Part shown: piece by piece, positions 1 through 8,121 of the stretch
How positions within the stretch are numbered: position 1 is the stretch's first letter
Layout: each line of letters begins with the position of its first letter
Source of the DNA: Denitrovibrio acetiphilus DSM 12809
GTDB lineage: Bacteria > Chrysiogenota > Deferribacteres > Deferribacterales > Geovibrionaceae
Length of the DNA: 64,000 bases
Assembly (NCBI RefSeq): GCF_000025725.1
Contig: NC_013943.1
Span: forward strand, 1,550,001-1,614,000
Reading direction: 5' to 3'
Notes under the pieces: model-generated
The model's database searches: none
Told to the model about the DNA's origin: nothing
Seen by the model: the letters and a program-made list of their open reading frames with translations, nothing else
Position numbers and translations under genes: made by a program

Positions 1-811
1 TCGAAAATATCTTACCATTTACCGCCACAGTCAACGTTGGTGTGGTTTTAAGCATAGCAATAACATCATAACCGATCTCATGAAAGATTGATGAAACCAG
101 CTTCGGCATACAGTACCAGCTGTCAAATAAAACTGCTCCTGCATCCAGCCCTTTCTGTTTAGCCCGTTTAAGCATTTCCTTTACAAGTGTCGGCTTATCT
201 TTAACAGCTTCTTGGCGACGATGCCATGCCAGAGCACGTTTATCCATCTCTGGTGTTGTCGATTGTTTGAATACTTTCTGACTGCTTCGTTGTAAGGCAA
301 AATCTACAGGAATAAAAGAAGAACGATCACTCCAGCCAAGAACCACTGCACTGAATCCCTTCACGCTCTTGCCCTTGCTATGGTCAAACACCCAGGAAAC
401 TTCTTCTATCTTCTTGCCGGCTTTCTGAATCACTGTGTCGTCAATGACAAGAACACGCTGCTGCCAGCTACTGAATGACTTGAAATGCCTGACCACCTTA
501 AGTGATATATCCATCATAAAACGCCGCCAATTGATACTTGTACGTGTGCTTAAACGATAAAAAACATCTTTACCGCCTAAATCGAATAAGCTGTTTCGGC
601 AGTGGGAAACAAAATGGTGAACGCTCTTACCGAGAAACGTCAGAAAAACTAAAGCCACAAGAATAGAAAATGGTTCAACGCCTTGATTCTTTGTAATACC
701 GCATCTATAGGCAATTGTACGTAGTTGCAAAGCCTTCATTACTCGGAATATCTCAAATTCTTTCCACAATGCCGCTTGTATTTCAGACTGCCATGATTTA
801 TTCTCAAGCAT
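1..811 (-). CDS. DDE transposase, N-terminal 270 residues (partial)
   Basis: The ATG is at 811-809, and the frame stays open to the window edge. The product is nearly the same as the transposase of the complete copy at 8120-9520, including the first catalytic Asp region (LVIDDTVIQKAG) and the later DSWY block. The C-terminal part with the YxxRW...E region is outside the window, so it cannot be judged intact. The start codon sits at the base of a 15-bp inverted repeat, arms 810-824 and 865-879, as in the other copy. Confidence 0.85.
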   Translation of the reverse strand, partial: MLENKSWQSEIQAALWKEFEIFRVMKALQLRTIAYRCGITKNQGVEPFSILVALVFLTFLGKSVHHFVSHCRNSLFDLGGKDVFYRLSTRTSINWRRFMMDISLKVVRHFKSFSSWQQRVLVIDDTVIQKAGKKIEEVSWVFDHSKGKSVKGFSAVVLGWSDRSSFIPVDFALQRSSQKVFKQSTTPEMDKRALAWHRRQEAVKDKPTLVKEMLKRAKQKGLDAGAVLFDSWYCMPKLVSSIFHEIGYDVIAMLKTTPTLTVAVNGKIFS

Positions 812-879
812 AGAAAAAGTCTCCTTTGGCAATTTTTTGTTAGAAAATCAATATACCATTTATGGGAGACTTTTTCTAT
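810..879 (-). repeat. RBS-sequestering inverted repeat in IS copy A
   Basis: Perfect 15-bp arms at 810-824 (ATAGAAAAAGTCTCC) and 865-879 (its complement) surround a 40-base loop. On the transposase mRNA strand the inner arm carries the GGAG ribosome binding site and the AT of the ATG. The arms are identical in both IS copies although the loop has diverged, which suggests selection on the structure. Confidence 0.75.
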
Positions 880-1034
880 TATTATCCTAGCTATAACAAT
901 AAGTTATCGTACTATATCAAGGTGCGAAACTTGAGCTATAAATTTATTTAACCACCTTTAGTACAATTGTTAAATTGTTTTTGACGTTTGCATATGCATA
1001 TAATATATCATAACTAATTTCTTGTGAGGCTTTC

Positions 1035-2753
1035 ATGAAACTCAATGTAAAAATAACTTTATTTGTTGCCGTAATTGTGATTATAGGGATGGGTATTTTA
1101 TTTACAGTTAACTATTTCCAAATGAAAAAGCAGTATTTTAATGCAGAGATTGCAAAAGCAAGAAGCTTTGTACTTGCTGCCGAGGGAGTGAGAGAATACA
1201 TGGCTCTTTCAATGGAAGCGGATATCTATGATATGGGTAAAGCAAAGAAAGATTTGAATAAATTACTTCTGACAGTGCCAATTGTTGGCGCAATGAAAGT
1301 CATGGAACTTAAGTCCGAAGAAGCAGGATTGAAATTTAAAGTTCCTAAGATTTCACCACGTAATCAGAAGAATAAACCCGATAGTATTGATTTAAAATCA
1401 TTAGAAGTTTTGAACACCCTGGATAAAGGCGGGAAAACAACTCCGGAATATGTTTTTCATGATACAGAAAATCACCAAATTAGATATTACAAAAGTGTTC
1501 GGCTGAGTGAAATGTGTGAATCCTGTCATGGAGACCCAGCAACCTCTAAAGAGCTTTGGGGAAATGACCAAGGTTTAGACCCTACTGGAGTTAAAATGGA
1601 AAACTGGCGGGCTGGTGAGCTTCATGGTGCATTTGAAATATTTTTACCTACAGCTCCAGTTTATGCTGCGATATACAAGAACCTTGGTGTTTCAGCAGCT
1701 GTTTTTGTGCCAGTAGGTATAGTTATTCTAATCATACTAATATACATAAATAATAAATTCATATTTAAAAGACTTATGTATATGAGAGAAATGCTTAACT
1801 TAGTAGCTTCAGGTGATTTTACTGTTCATGTTAAAGACGATTCTCCGGATGAGGTTGGAGACCTTTCACGGGCACTCAATAAAATGGTTGCTGATGTTAA
1901 TGATGCCATGAGTGTGATAGTTGACTCTATATCATCTTTAGCCTCAACATCGGCAGAACTTTCAAGCAATGCAGAAACAATAGCGCAAGGAGCTCAGGAA
2001 CAAGCAGAGCAAGCATCTACTACTGCGAGTGCAGTTGAGGAAGTAAACTCTACGGTAGTAGAAGTAGCTCAAAATGCAGCAAATGTCTCAAACAGTGCTG
2101 AGGAAGCAAGCATGTCTGTAGGAAACGGTCATGCTCTTGTAGAAGAAACACGTAACATGATGGTTCTTATTTCTAATACCATTACTGATTCTGCCAAAAC
2201 AGTTGAAAAACTTGGTAACTCAAGTGAGCAAATAGGTCAAATTATACAGGTTATCGACGATATTGCAGACCAAACAAACCTGCTTGCTTTGAACGCAGCA
2301 ATTGAGGCAGCGAGAGCAGGAGACCATGGACGAGGTTTCGCTGTTGTGGCGGACGAGGTGAGAAAACTTGCAGAAAAGACCGTTAATGCTACTAAAGAAA
2401 TTGGTAGCATGATTGAAGCTATTCAAATAGACACAAAAGGTGCTGTAGAAGGCATGAGTGAGGGTGTTGAGCAAGTAAAGAACGGTAATAATAAAGCTGA
2501 GGAAGCGAAAACGTCATTGGATATCATAAAAGGCAATGTTGATAATGTTTCAAACGAAGTTAACATGATTGCTAGAGCCACTGAGGAACAAGCTAAGGCA
2601 ACAGAAATGATGGCTGAAAGTATTGAAAACATTTCACGTATAACAGGCGAAAACTCTTTAGCATCTCAGGAAACTGCAGAAGCAGTTGAACAATTAAGTG
2701 TGCTTGCATCTGATTTGCAGGGACTTGTTTCCAAGTTTAAGATTAAATCTTGA
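1035..2753 (+). CDS. Methyl-accepting chemotaxis protein with heme-c sensor domain
   Basis: This is a 572-aa transmembrane chemoreceptor. TM1 is about residues 7-27, a periplasmic sensor spans about 28-210, TM2 about 213-236, then HAMP and a cytoplasmic signalling domain with the conserved hairpin tip ([18 protein letters not shown]). The sensor has CESCHGDP, a CxxCH heme-c attachment site, and resembles the Tll0287-like DUF3365 domain, so it probably senses redox state, NO, CO or O2 through heme. No C-terminal CheR-tether pentapeptide is visible. GAGG precedes the ATG by about 8 bases. A TATAAT-like -10 (999-1004) lies next to the palindrome TGCATATGCA (989-998). The 3' neighbour is a short unknown gene. 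Family is certain; ligand is inferred. Confidence 0.9.
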   Translation: MKLNVKITLFVAVIVIIGMGILFTVNYFQMKKQYFNAEIAKARSFVLAAEGVREYMALSMEADIYDMGKAKKDLNKLLLTVPIVGAMKVMELKSEEAGLKFKVPKISPRNQKNKPDSIDLKSLEVLNTLDKGGKTTPEYVFHDTENHQIRYYKSVRLSEMCESCHGDPATSKELWGNDQGLDPTGVKMENWRAGELHGAFEIFLPTAPVYAAIYKNLGVSAAVFVPVGIVILIILIYINNKFIFKRLMYMREMLNLVASGDFTVHVKDDSPDEVGDLSRALNKMVADVNDAMSVIVDSISSLASTSAELSSNAETIAQGAQEQAEQASTTASAVEEVNSTVVEVAQNAANVSNSAEEASMSVGNGHALVEETRNMMVLISNTITDSAKTVEKLGNSSEQIGQIIQVIDDIADQTNLLALNAAIEAARAGDHGRGFAVVADEVRKLAEKTVNATKEIGSMIEAIQIDTKGAVEGMSEGVEQVKNGNNKAEEAKTSLDIIKGNVDNVSNEVNMIARATEEQAKATEMMAESIENISRITGENSLASQETAEAVEQLSVLASDLQGLVSKFKIKS

Positions 2754-2772
2754 TTATATAAGTAAATGTAAT

Positions 2773-2801
2773 GTGGCCTGGGCATATACAGCTTAGGCCA
2801 C
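2773..2801 (+). terminator. Hairpin after the chemoreceptor gene
   Basis: GTGGCCT (2773-2779) pairs with AGGCCAC (2795-2801), 20 bases past the stop codon. No U-run follows, so it may be a processing or weak termination hairpin rather than a true intrinsic terminator. Confidence 0.4.
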
Positions 2802-2840
2802 GAACTGAAACATTTTATATGGACTTATAAGGTGTAGTTA

Positions 2841-3122
2841 ATGGAACAAAAACTAGATCACGTTCAAAACAAGCTTGATATGCTTATCTTAGAAAAATTT
2901 TATGTAAGCATTTATACATATGTTTCTATTCAGTTGGCAAAAAATCCTAAAATAACATTTGATGATATTGAATTTGAGCTAAGCAAGATAATTCGTCCGA
3001 GGTTAGATGGTTTCAAAGACTGTGGAGTATCAATTAAGCTTTTAGAAGAAGAAGTTCATAAATTGATACACAGGATATACCTACTAAAAACGACTAATAA
3101 TAAGGCTGATTATATAAATTAA
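2841..3122 (+). CDS. Hypothetical protein, 93 aa
   Basis: I do not recognise this protein. It is predicted cytoplasmic and mostly helical, with a hydrophobic-charged pattern (EQKLDHVQNKLDMLILEKF at the start) and no signal peptide or membrane segment. It has one Cys and no known motif. It lies 87 bases downstream of the heme chemoreceptor in the same direction and ends about 40 bases before the IS256 element. It could be an accessory protein of the receptor, but only position supports that. A weak AAGG stands upstream of the ATG. Confidence 0.5.
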   Translation: MEQKLDHVQNKLDMLILEKFYVSIYTYVSIQLAKNPKITFDDIEFELSKIIRPRLDGFKDCGVSIKLLEEEVHKLIHRIYLLKTTNNKADYIN

Positions 3123-3161
3123 TGATTTTTAAATATATTTTTTATAACTACAATATTTAGG

Positions 3162-4519
3162 GGTACCGTCAAGATAGTTTCGCAAATTTCCTTTTGCCGT
3201 TCGGTAGCCTTCAGCTATCCAATCACTGAATCCATCTCTATATCTCCGGCTTCAGTAAAATATTTCATACTCATATAACGTTTTGTGCCCCACTGGGTTC
3301 CAGCTACATGGCGCAGTCTGGCACAAACAAGCATCAGGGCTGAATTGCCGTCAGGAAAAGTACCGACCACACGTGTTCGACGTCGTATTTCTCTATTCAG
3401 CCGTTCAATGACATTGTTGGTACGGATCTTAAGCCAGTGAGCATAAGGGAAAGTCATGTAAGTCAGAGTCTCCTCTATGCTGTCTTCAACCTTCTTAGCG
3501 GCTTCCTTAAGCTTCATATCACGAAGCTTCTGAGCTACAGCCTGCGCCTTCTCAAGGGCAGCTTCCTTGCTCTCCTGGGCGTGTATTGCTTTAAGCATAG
3601 CTGCCACAGCTCTCACTTTGGTTCTCGGTGTTACAGAAAATACATTTCTGTAAAAGTGAACAGTACAGCGCTGATACTTGGCATCCGGATAGACTTCGCT
3701 GACAGCATCAACAAGCCCCAAACACTTATCGCCTATAAAAAGCTGAACACCCTTCAAACCTCGTTCTTTAAGACCACAGAGAAAGTTCTTCCAGCTCTCT
3801 TTATCCTCTTTCATGCCCTCTGATGCGCCGATCACTTCACGATAGCCTTCTTCATTTACAGCTATAGCTACAAGCACTGCAACGTTCTCATATGAACCAC
3901 CCCAGTTGCGCTTGAGATATATGCCATCAAGATAAACATAGGGATAGCTGCACTTCAGTCTCCTGTTGCGCCAATCATCTATGTGAACATAAACCTTCTT
4001 GTTAAGCTCACTGATGGTGCTCGGAGATACTTTAGTACCCCACAACGCCTCTGTTATATCTTCTACTCGGCGAACTGATACGCCGGCAAGATACATCTCT
4101 ATAAGAGCTTCTTCTACTGAGCTCTCACGGCGGCGATAGCGTTCAATAATGGCTGTTTCGAAAGTTACTCCCTTAAGCTTGGGAACTTTCAGTTTAACAT
4201 CACCTGAGCTTGTCAAAAGATTCCGTTCATAGTGACCTGAACGATAACCGTTACGGTTCTCAGTACGTTCATATTTAGCGGCGTTTGTCAAAGCCTGGGC
4301 TTCCTGTTCAAGCAGGTTATTAAGTGTTTCTTCTACACTGTTGCGGACAAGTTCCTGTAACTCGCCCTTTATGGCACCTTCGTTCAGGTGTATAATCTTC
4401 TCATCGGACATGGCCTTTGCCTCCTTTGGTGAATTTGTCTGGTAACGTATTCTACCAAAACGGCGGCGGCCTTGTCCGTTTATAAAGCCGCTATCATAAT
4501 TTGCGAAACTTATCGTACC
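3162..4519 (-). mobile_element. IS256-family insertion sequence, apparently full length
   Basis: The element is about 1.36 kb with imperfect terminal repeats. Both ends begin GGTAC and share an inner AGTTTCGCAAATT block (3178-3190 and its complement near 4498-4510). It holds one transposase gene. The flanks (…ATATTTAGG on the left, TTATCCCGC on the right) do not show a matching 8-9 bp target duplication. The right end abuts a cut hsp20 gene whose missing part is not found at the left end. This suggests a deletion or recombination next to the element after insertion. Confidence 0.85.
3215..4411 (-). CDS. IS256 (mutator-type) transposase
   Basis: This is a 398-aa DDE transposase of the IS256/Mutator family, a normal full length. 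Visible family marks are the DGIYLKR block (first Asp), FIGDKCLGL (second Asp region, usually sDGakGL) and the ending NVIERLNREIRRRTRVVG with the catalytic Glu. The gene is intact with no frameshift. The CCTCC just left of 4430 on the plus strand gives a GGAGG binding site upstream of the ATG. It reads away from the hsp20 operon remnant in the same direction, so operon transcription could run into it. Confidence 0.93.
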   Translation of the reverse strand: MSDEKIIHLNEGAIKGELQELVRNSVEETLNNLLEQEAQALTNAAKYERTENRNGYRSGHYERNLLTSSGDVKLKVPKLKGVTFETAIIERYRRRESSVEEALIEMYLAGVSVRRVEDITEALWGTKVSPSTISELNKKVYVHIDDWRNRRLKCSYPYVYLDGIYLKRNWGGSYENVAVLVAIAVNEEGYREVIGASEGMKEDKESWKNFLCGLKERGLKGVQLFIGDKCLGLVDAVSEVYPDAKYQRCTVHFYRNVFSVTPRTKVRAVAAMLKAIHAQESKEAALEKAQAVAQKLRDMKLKEAAKKVEDSIEETLTYMTFPYAHWLKIRTNNVIERLNREIRRRTRVVGTFPDGNSALMLVCARLRHVAGTQWGTKRYMSMKYFTEAGDIEMDSVIG

Positions 4520-4660
4520 TTATCCCGCAAGGAGTATCAGCTCCTTTTCGTTTTCAAATATATCAACATCCGGACTGAATACTGGGCCCTGATGTGTTTG
4601 TTCTGCAGGCACTTCTGCCTCGTGTTTTTCTTTTACTTGAAGTTGTTTGTTCTCAGACAT
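4520..4660 (-). pseudogene. Truncated third hsp20 gene, cut at the IS256 end
   Basis: A strong AGGAGGT (about 4667-4673) precedes an ATG at 4660, and the frame runs 46 codons (SENKQLQVKEKHEAEVP… then FSPDVDIFENEKELILLAG). The last part is the start of an alpha-crystallin domain: PDVDI.E....L.L is the usual entry to beta-strand 2. The stop codon 4522-4520 lies directly at the IS256 boundary, and the alpha-crystallin body is missing. It follows 4674-5114 by 13 bases, so the original operon had three small heat-shock genes. No remainder of the gene is seen on the other side of the IS. Confidence 0.8.
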
Positions 4661-4673
4661 AACGTACCTCCTT

Positions 4674-5114
4674 TTAATTCTGAGCAGATATCGCTATTTT
4701 TCTTGGTTTTACTTCTTCTCTCTTTGGGAGCTTGATGGTTAAAATGCCGTTCTTCATAGATGCCGCAGCTTTGTCGCCATCGGCCTCCATAGGTAGCATG
4801 ATAGCACGGGAAAACTTTCCTGCTTCCCTTTCTCTGCGGTGATACTTAACATTTGTACCTTCTGAAGCGATCTTACGTTCTCCCGAGATAATGAGTTTCT
4901 TGCCTGAAAACTCAATCTCCAAATCTTCACTTACCATCCCTGGGAGTTCCGCCCTTACAAAATAATTGTCATTGTCTTCAGTAATATTTACTGAAGGGAA
5001 CACCTTGTGAGAAGTATCAGCAGTTCTCATCAGCCTAAAAGCTTTTTCAGGATCGAAGAAAAAGTTAGGCCAAAATGAGCTGAATGCTGGGTCTGTAAAT
5101 CTTGATCTGATCAT
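4674..5114 (-). CDS. Small heat-shock protein, Hsp20 family
   Basis: This 146-aa ATP-independent holdase binds unfolding proteins in the cytoplasm. The N-terminal arm is about 1-38, the alpha-crystallin domain about 39-135 (NITEDNDNYFVRAELPGM, then SGERK, and NGILTIKLPKRE with the GxLxIxxPK end), with a short C-terminal tail. AGGAGG lies 6-7 bases before the ATG. It is the second gene of the heat-shock operon, 14 bases after the first, and is followed by the truncated third. Different paralogs in one operon often form mixed oligomers; that is general family knowledge. Confidence 0.93.
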   Translation of the reverse strand: MIRSRFTDPAFSSFWPNFFFDPEKAFRLMRTADTSHKVFPSVNITEDNDNYFVRAELPGMVSEDLEIEFSGKKLIISGERKIASEGTNVKYHRREREAGKFSRAIMLPMEADGDKAAASMKNGILTIKLPKREEVKPRKIAISAQN

Positions 5115-5128
5115 AGTAGCCTCCTTTA

Positions 5129-5671
5129 TTAGTTAATACTTATCTTCTTAACATTACTGCTAGGAAGTGATTTTCTATCAATTTTAATATTCAGGATGCC
5201 GTTTTTAAATGTAGCTTTGATATTTTCAGGATCTGCATCCTGTGGAAGAGAGAGTATCCTTCTGAAAGATCCGTAAGAACGTTCTACACGGTGATAGTTG
5301 TTTTCTTTTGTCTCTGTCTCTTGTTTTTTCTCACCAGAGATAATCAGAGAGTCACCAGACAGCTCAATAGAGATATCTTTCTCATCAACACCTGGGACCT
5401 CAATACTTATCGAATAGTCTTTCTTTGATTCTGAGATATCCAAGTTCGGCTTAAGAAGTCTTTCAGGGCTACTGAAAATATTTTCTCTGCTGAAGATGTT
5501 GCTGCCGAAAGAGTTGAAGATATTGTTTATCTCTTTTTGTATCACAGCAAACGGATCAGATACAGCGATTTGCTGCTTACTGCCTTGCTCTGATCTGCGT
5601 ATACTCACAGTGTTATCGTTTTCTTCTTCATTTTTAAACCAATTCCAAGGGACTAACTTTTTAATGCTCAT
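5129..5671 (-). CDS. Small heat-shock protein, Hsp20 family (first of operon)
   Basis: This 180-aa holdase chaperone has a long N-terminal arm (about 1-75) containing FAVIQKEINNIFNSFG, then an alpha-crystallin domain (about 76-172) with LDISESKKDYSISIEVPG, a SGEKK loop and NGILNIKIDR at its end. GGAGG (5678-5682) precedes the ATG. A -35/-10 pair lies at 5733-5738 and 5710-5715. The binding site partly lies in an inverted repeat (5673-5679 with 5703-5709), which could regulate expression. Confidence 0.93.
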   Translation of the reverse strand: MSIKKLVPWNWFKNEEENDNTVSIRRSEQGSKQQIAVSDPFAVIQKEINNIFNSFGSNIFSRENIFSSPERLLKPNLDISESKKDYSISIEVPGVDEKDISIELSGDSLIISGEKKQETETKENNYHRVERSYGSFRRILSLPQDADPENIKATFKNGILNIKIDRKSLPSSNVKKISIN

Positions 5672-5672
5672 A

Positions 5673-5738
5673 GCTAACCTCCGAAGAATTTATATCTATC
5701 ACGGTTAGCAATATAAAACCTGAGTCTACTCGTATCAA
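5673..5738 (-). promoter_or_regulatory. hsp20 operon promoter with inverted repeat at the RBS
   Basis: On the minus strand, TTGATA (5738-5733), a 17-base spacer and TATATT (5715-5710) form a sigma70-like promoter. GCTAACC (5709-5703) and GGTTAGC (5679-5673) are a perfect 7-bp inverted repeat with a 23-base spacer, and the right arm overlaps the GGAGG site. If it forms in RNA it would mask the site like a thermometer. However, the expected start point falls inside the left arm, so a DNA operator is equally possible. It does not match CIRCE. Confidence 0.55.
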
Positions 5739-5822
5739 GTATTTTTTTGATGTTTTGATAAAAAAGTTATAAAGTATTATTATATGTAGATTATTAGCTC
5801 AGCTTGTATTAATTAGATAATG

Positions 5823-5854
5823 AAAAATCCCCCTCAGATGACCACTAAGGGGGA
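5823..5854 (-). terminator. Intrinsic terminator for the leftward chemoreceptor gene
   Basis: On the minus strand TCCCCCT (5854-5848) pairs with AGGGGGA (5834-5828), followed by UUUUU (5827-5823). It lies about 150 bases past the stop of the chemoreceptor at 6001-7950 and upstream of the hsp20 promoter, insulating the two units. The 330-base gap 5672-6000 otherwise holds only the hsp20 promoter. Confidence 0.75.
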
Positions 5855-6000
5855 CTAATAACAAACTTTTACGCTTGTGTTTCGGGGTTTATCTAATTTT
5901 AACAATTAATGAGTAATAAGCAAATTAAACTGATAAAAAATAAATAATGTCTGGAAAGACACTCCGTGAGCTTCCATTGTTTAACCTGGCATACTCATAG

Positions 6001-7950
6001 TTATTTGTTATATTTAAATTGAGAAACAGCCTTGTTTATTTCACTGTTGGAGTCATTGAGTTCAGAGATACTTTTGATAGTCTCATTTGCTATAGACTCA
6101 TTTTCTTTGGCGATGGAGTCAATCTCTACAACACTTTGGTTAAGTAAGTCCATAGCTGTCGCTTCCTCTTCTGTTGCAATAGCAATTTTATTCACTTCAA
6201 CAGTGACAGCTTTCACACTTTCTAAAATCTCTTCAAGTGCTTGTTTTGTATGCTCAGCCATTGTCATTCCTTCGTTAGCTTTTTCAGCATTAGCAGTCAT
6301 GTTAACAACGGCTGTCTGAGTTTCATTTTGTATTGTACTAATCATATTAACGATATCTTTAGTCGCTTCGGTGGTCTTCTCAGCAAGTTTTCTGACTTCA
6401 TCTGCAACAACGGCAAAACCTCTACCATGGTCACCAGCCCTTGCAGCTTCAATAGCAGCATTAAGAGCAAGAAGGTTCGTTTGGTCTGCAATATCATTGA
6501 TTACTTGTATTATCTGTCCAATTTCTTGGCTTAACTGCCCTAGGTTGTTAACAATTAAACTGTTTTGCTGAACATTCTGAGCTATTGTTTCCATTAATTT
6601 CATAGAATTAACTGACATAGTATGACCATCTACAACCAGCTTATCAGCTCTATTTGCTGCGTCTGCAACTATGGAAGCATTGTTTGCCACTTCCTGGACA
6701 GTTACATTTAGCTCTTCAATAGCACTTGCTGATGATGAGGCTGCGGCGGATTGTTGTGCTACGCCAGCACTAACCCTTTCAGAAAGTCCGGTAAGCTCAT
6801 TTGATACATTCGATAAACGGCTGAGCTTTTCGTTTATAACATATAAAGAGGAACTGACATCTTTAGCCATAGCACCTACCGAGTATGCAAGCTCTCCTAT
6901 TTCATCATTATATTTTGGTTTGAGTTTAACAGTAAAGTCGCCCTTACTCATTATTTCCAACTTATCCTGAACATTTTTGATTCTATTGATAATAACTGAT
7001 TTAGTAAAAGAATAAGAAAATAGCATAGGTACTATTATAGTAACAATCAGTAATCCTAAAAGCATATATGGAAGTCTTAATTGACTCTGTATTGCATTAT
7101 AAATTTTTTGACTAGGGATACCTGATATGTGATAACCAATAAGTGCCCCTGAGTCTGTCTTGACAGGTATGCTGATAAAGTAATACATTTTACCCAGAAA
7201 CTTGCTGTTAGTGGTCAAATTTAACATATCTGCATCACCTAGAGCACTAACGACCTCATCACTAAACCATTTGTTATTCGCAAGTACAAATGACCCAACC
7301 TGTTTATTCTTAGCTAGCTTTGAATACTTCTCTGCAACTTGATTAGGGATCACCAGTGCATATATCAAATCTTTCTTTGCTAAATCCCTACTCACAGAGC
7401 CGACACCTTGCAAGAACTCGACTGAGCCAACATATAGTTCATTGTCAAAAACTGGAGAGATTGCTCTAATCATAAGGCCAACACTTCCAATCTCAAATTG
7501 AACTGTGGCCTTTTTATCTTTAATAACGTTATTTACAGACTCTCTTGAGCTAATCAAGTCTTCACCAAAACTGCCGGTATCCCAGTTCTTTATAAATGAT
7601 TTGCCATATCTGTCATGCAGGTGTATTTTGATGCCTTTGTAGTTCGTTTGCTTTGTATATTCTGCACTAACTCTTTCAAGTGCTTGAATAGCACCTTCTC
7701 TATCGTTGTTACTCAGTGCATTTATGACATCTGGCCTTGAGCTAAAACCTACTGCATTAGTAAGACCTATATCAAATTTTTTATCTAAAAGTTCTGATAT
7801 TTGTTGAGCCATTTTTCCTGATTCTTTTAAAAAGGCTTCTTCTGTTTTTGATTTCTTGACGAGTTGAAGGGCTATAATAGCTATAGCTACAAACAGAATT
7901 CCAAGTATTAAATTGAATAGTGATACTTTTTTGTTGATAGAAAGGCTCAT
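6001..7950 (-). CDS. Methyl-accepting chemotaxis protein with Cache-like sensor
   Basis: This 649-aa receptor has TM1 at about 11-32, a large periplasmic double-Cache-like sensor about 33-290, TM2 about 295-318, HAMP, and a signalling domain with [19 protein letters not shown] at the tip. The sensor block LHDRYGKSF…W, then [16 protein letters not shown] and [10 protein letters not shown], is shared with the orphan lipoprotein at 61330-62184. I use the ATG at 7950 because GAGG lies 6 bases upstream; an in-frame TTG at 7962 is less likely. Upstream lies IS copy B, so its original promoter, probably shared with the receptor and STAS genes at 9522-12065, may be separated from it. Confidence 0.9.
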   Translation of the reverse strand: MSLSINKKVSLFNLILGILFVAIAIIALQLVKKSKTEEAFLKESGKMAQQISELLDKKFDIGLTNAVGFSSRPDVINALSNNDREGAIQALERVSAEYTKQTNYKGIKIHLHDRYGKSFIKNWDTGSFGEDLISSRESVNNVIKDKKATVQFEIGSVGLMIRAISPVFDNELYVGSVEFLQGVGSVSRDLAKKDLIYALVIPNQVAEKYSKLAKNKQVGSFVLANNKWFSDEVVSALGDADMLNLTTNSKFLGKMYYFISIPVKTDSGALIGYHISGIPSQKIYNAIQSQLRLPYMLLGLLIVTIIVPMLFSYSFTKSVIINRIKNVQDKLEIMSKGDFTVKLKPKYNDEIGELAYSVGAMAKDVSSSLYVINEKLSRLSNVSNELTGLSERVSAGVAQQSAAASSSASAIEELNVTVQEVANNASIVADAANRADKLVVDGHTMSVNSMKLMETIAQNVQQNSLIVNNLGQLSQEIGQIIQVINDIADQTNLLALNAAIEAARAGDHGRGFAVVADEVRKLAEKTTEATKDIVNMISTIQNETQTAVVNMTANAEKANEGMTMAEHTKQALEEILESVKAVTVEVNKIAIATEEEATAMDLLNQSVVEIDSIAKENESIANETIKSISELNDSNSEINKAVSQFKYNK

Positions 7951-8051
7951 GATAATCCTCAATAATGGTATAGAATGTTTTTATGTACATATTAACTCAA
8001 GTTTCGCATCTTGATATAGTGCGATAACTTGTTGTTATAGCTAGGATAACA

Positions 8052-8121
8052 ATAGAAAAAGTCTCCCATAAATGGTATATTGATTTTCAAAGAACAATTA
8101 CATCAAGGAGACTTTTTCTAT
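8052..8121 (+). repeat. RBS-sequestering inverted repeat in IS copy B
   Basis: A perfect 15-bp arm at 8052-8066 pairs with 8107-8121. The right arm contains GGAG (8107-8110) and the AT of the start codon at 8120. The loop is 40 bases. A transcript entering from outside the IS would fold and hide the ribosome binding site; one starting inside the loop would not. Confidence 0.8.

Larger units (their letters stand above)
1..935 (-). mobile_element. IS copy A (IS4/IS701-like DDE element), cut by window edge
   Basis: This is the 5' part of an insertion sequence reading leftward; its 3' end lies outside the window. The outer terminal repeat (921-935, GGTGCGAAACTTGAG as written on the plus strand) matches both ends of the complete copy at 7996-9521, and the transposase start and leader match as well. 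The two copies are diverged: the leader between the hairpin arms differs over about 16 bases, and amino acid changes are visible in the transposase. They are therefore related but not fresh duplicates. The family assignment is a guess between IS4 and IS701. Confidence 0.85.

Noticed and set aside
936-7995. Inversion between the two IS copies
   Set aside because: The TTAA repeats around copy B match each other as they stand; swapping flanks would not restore a target duplication.
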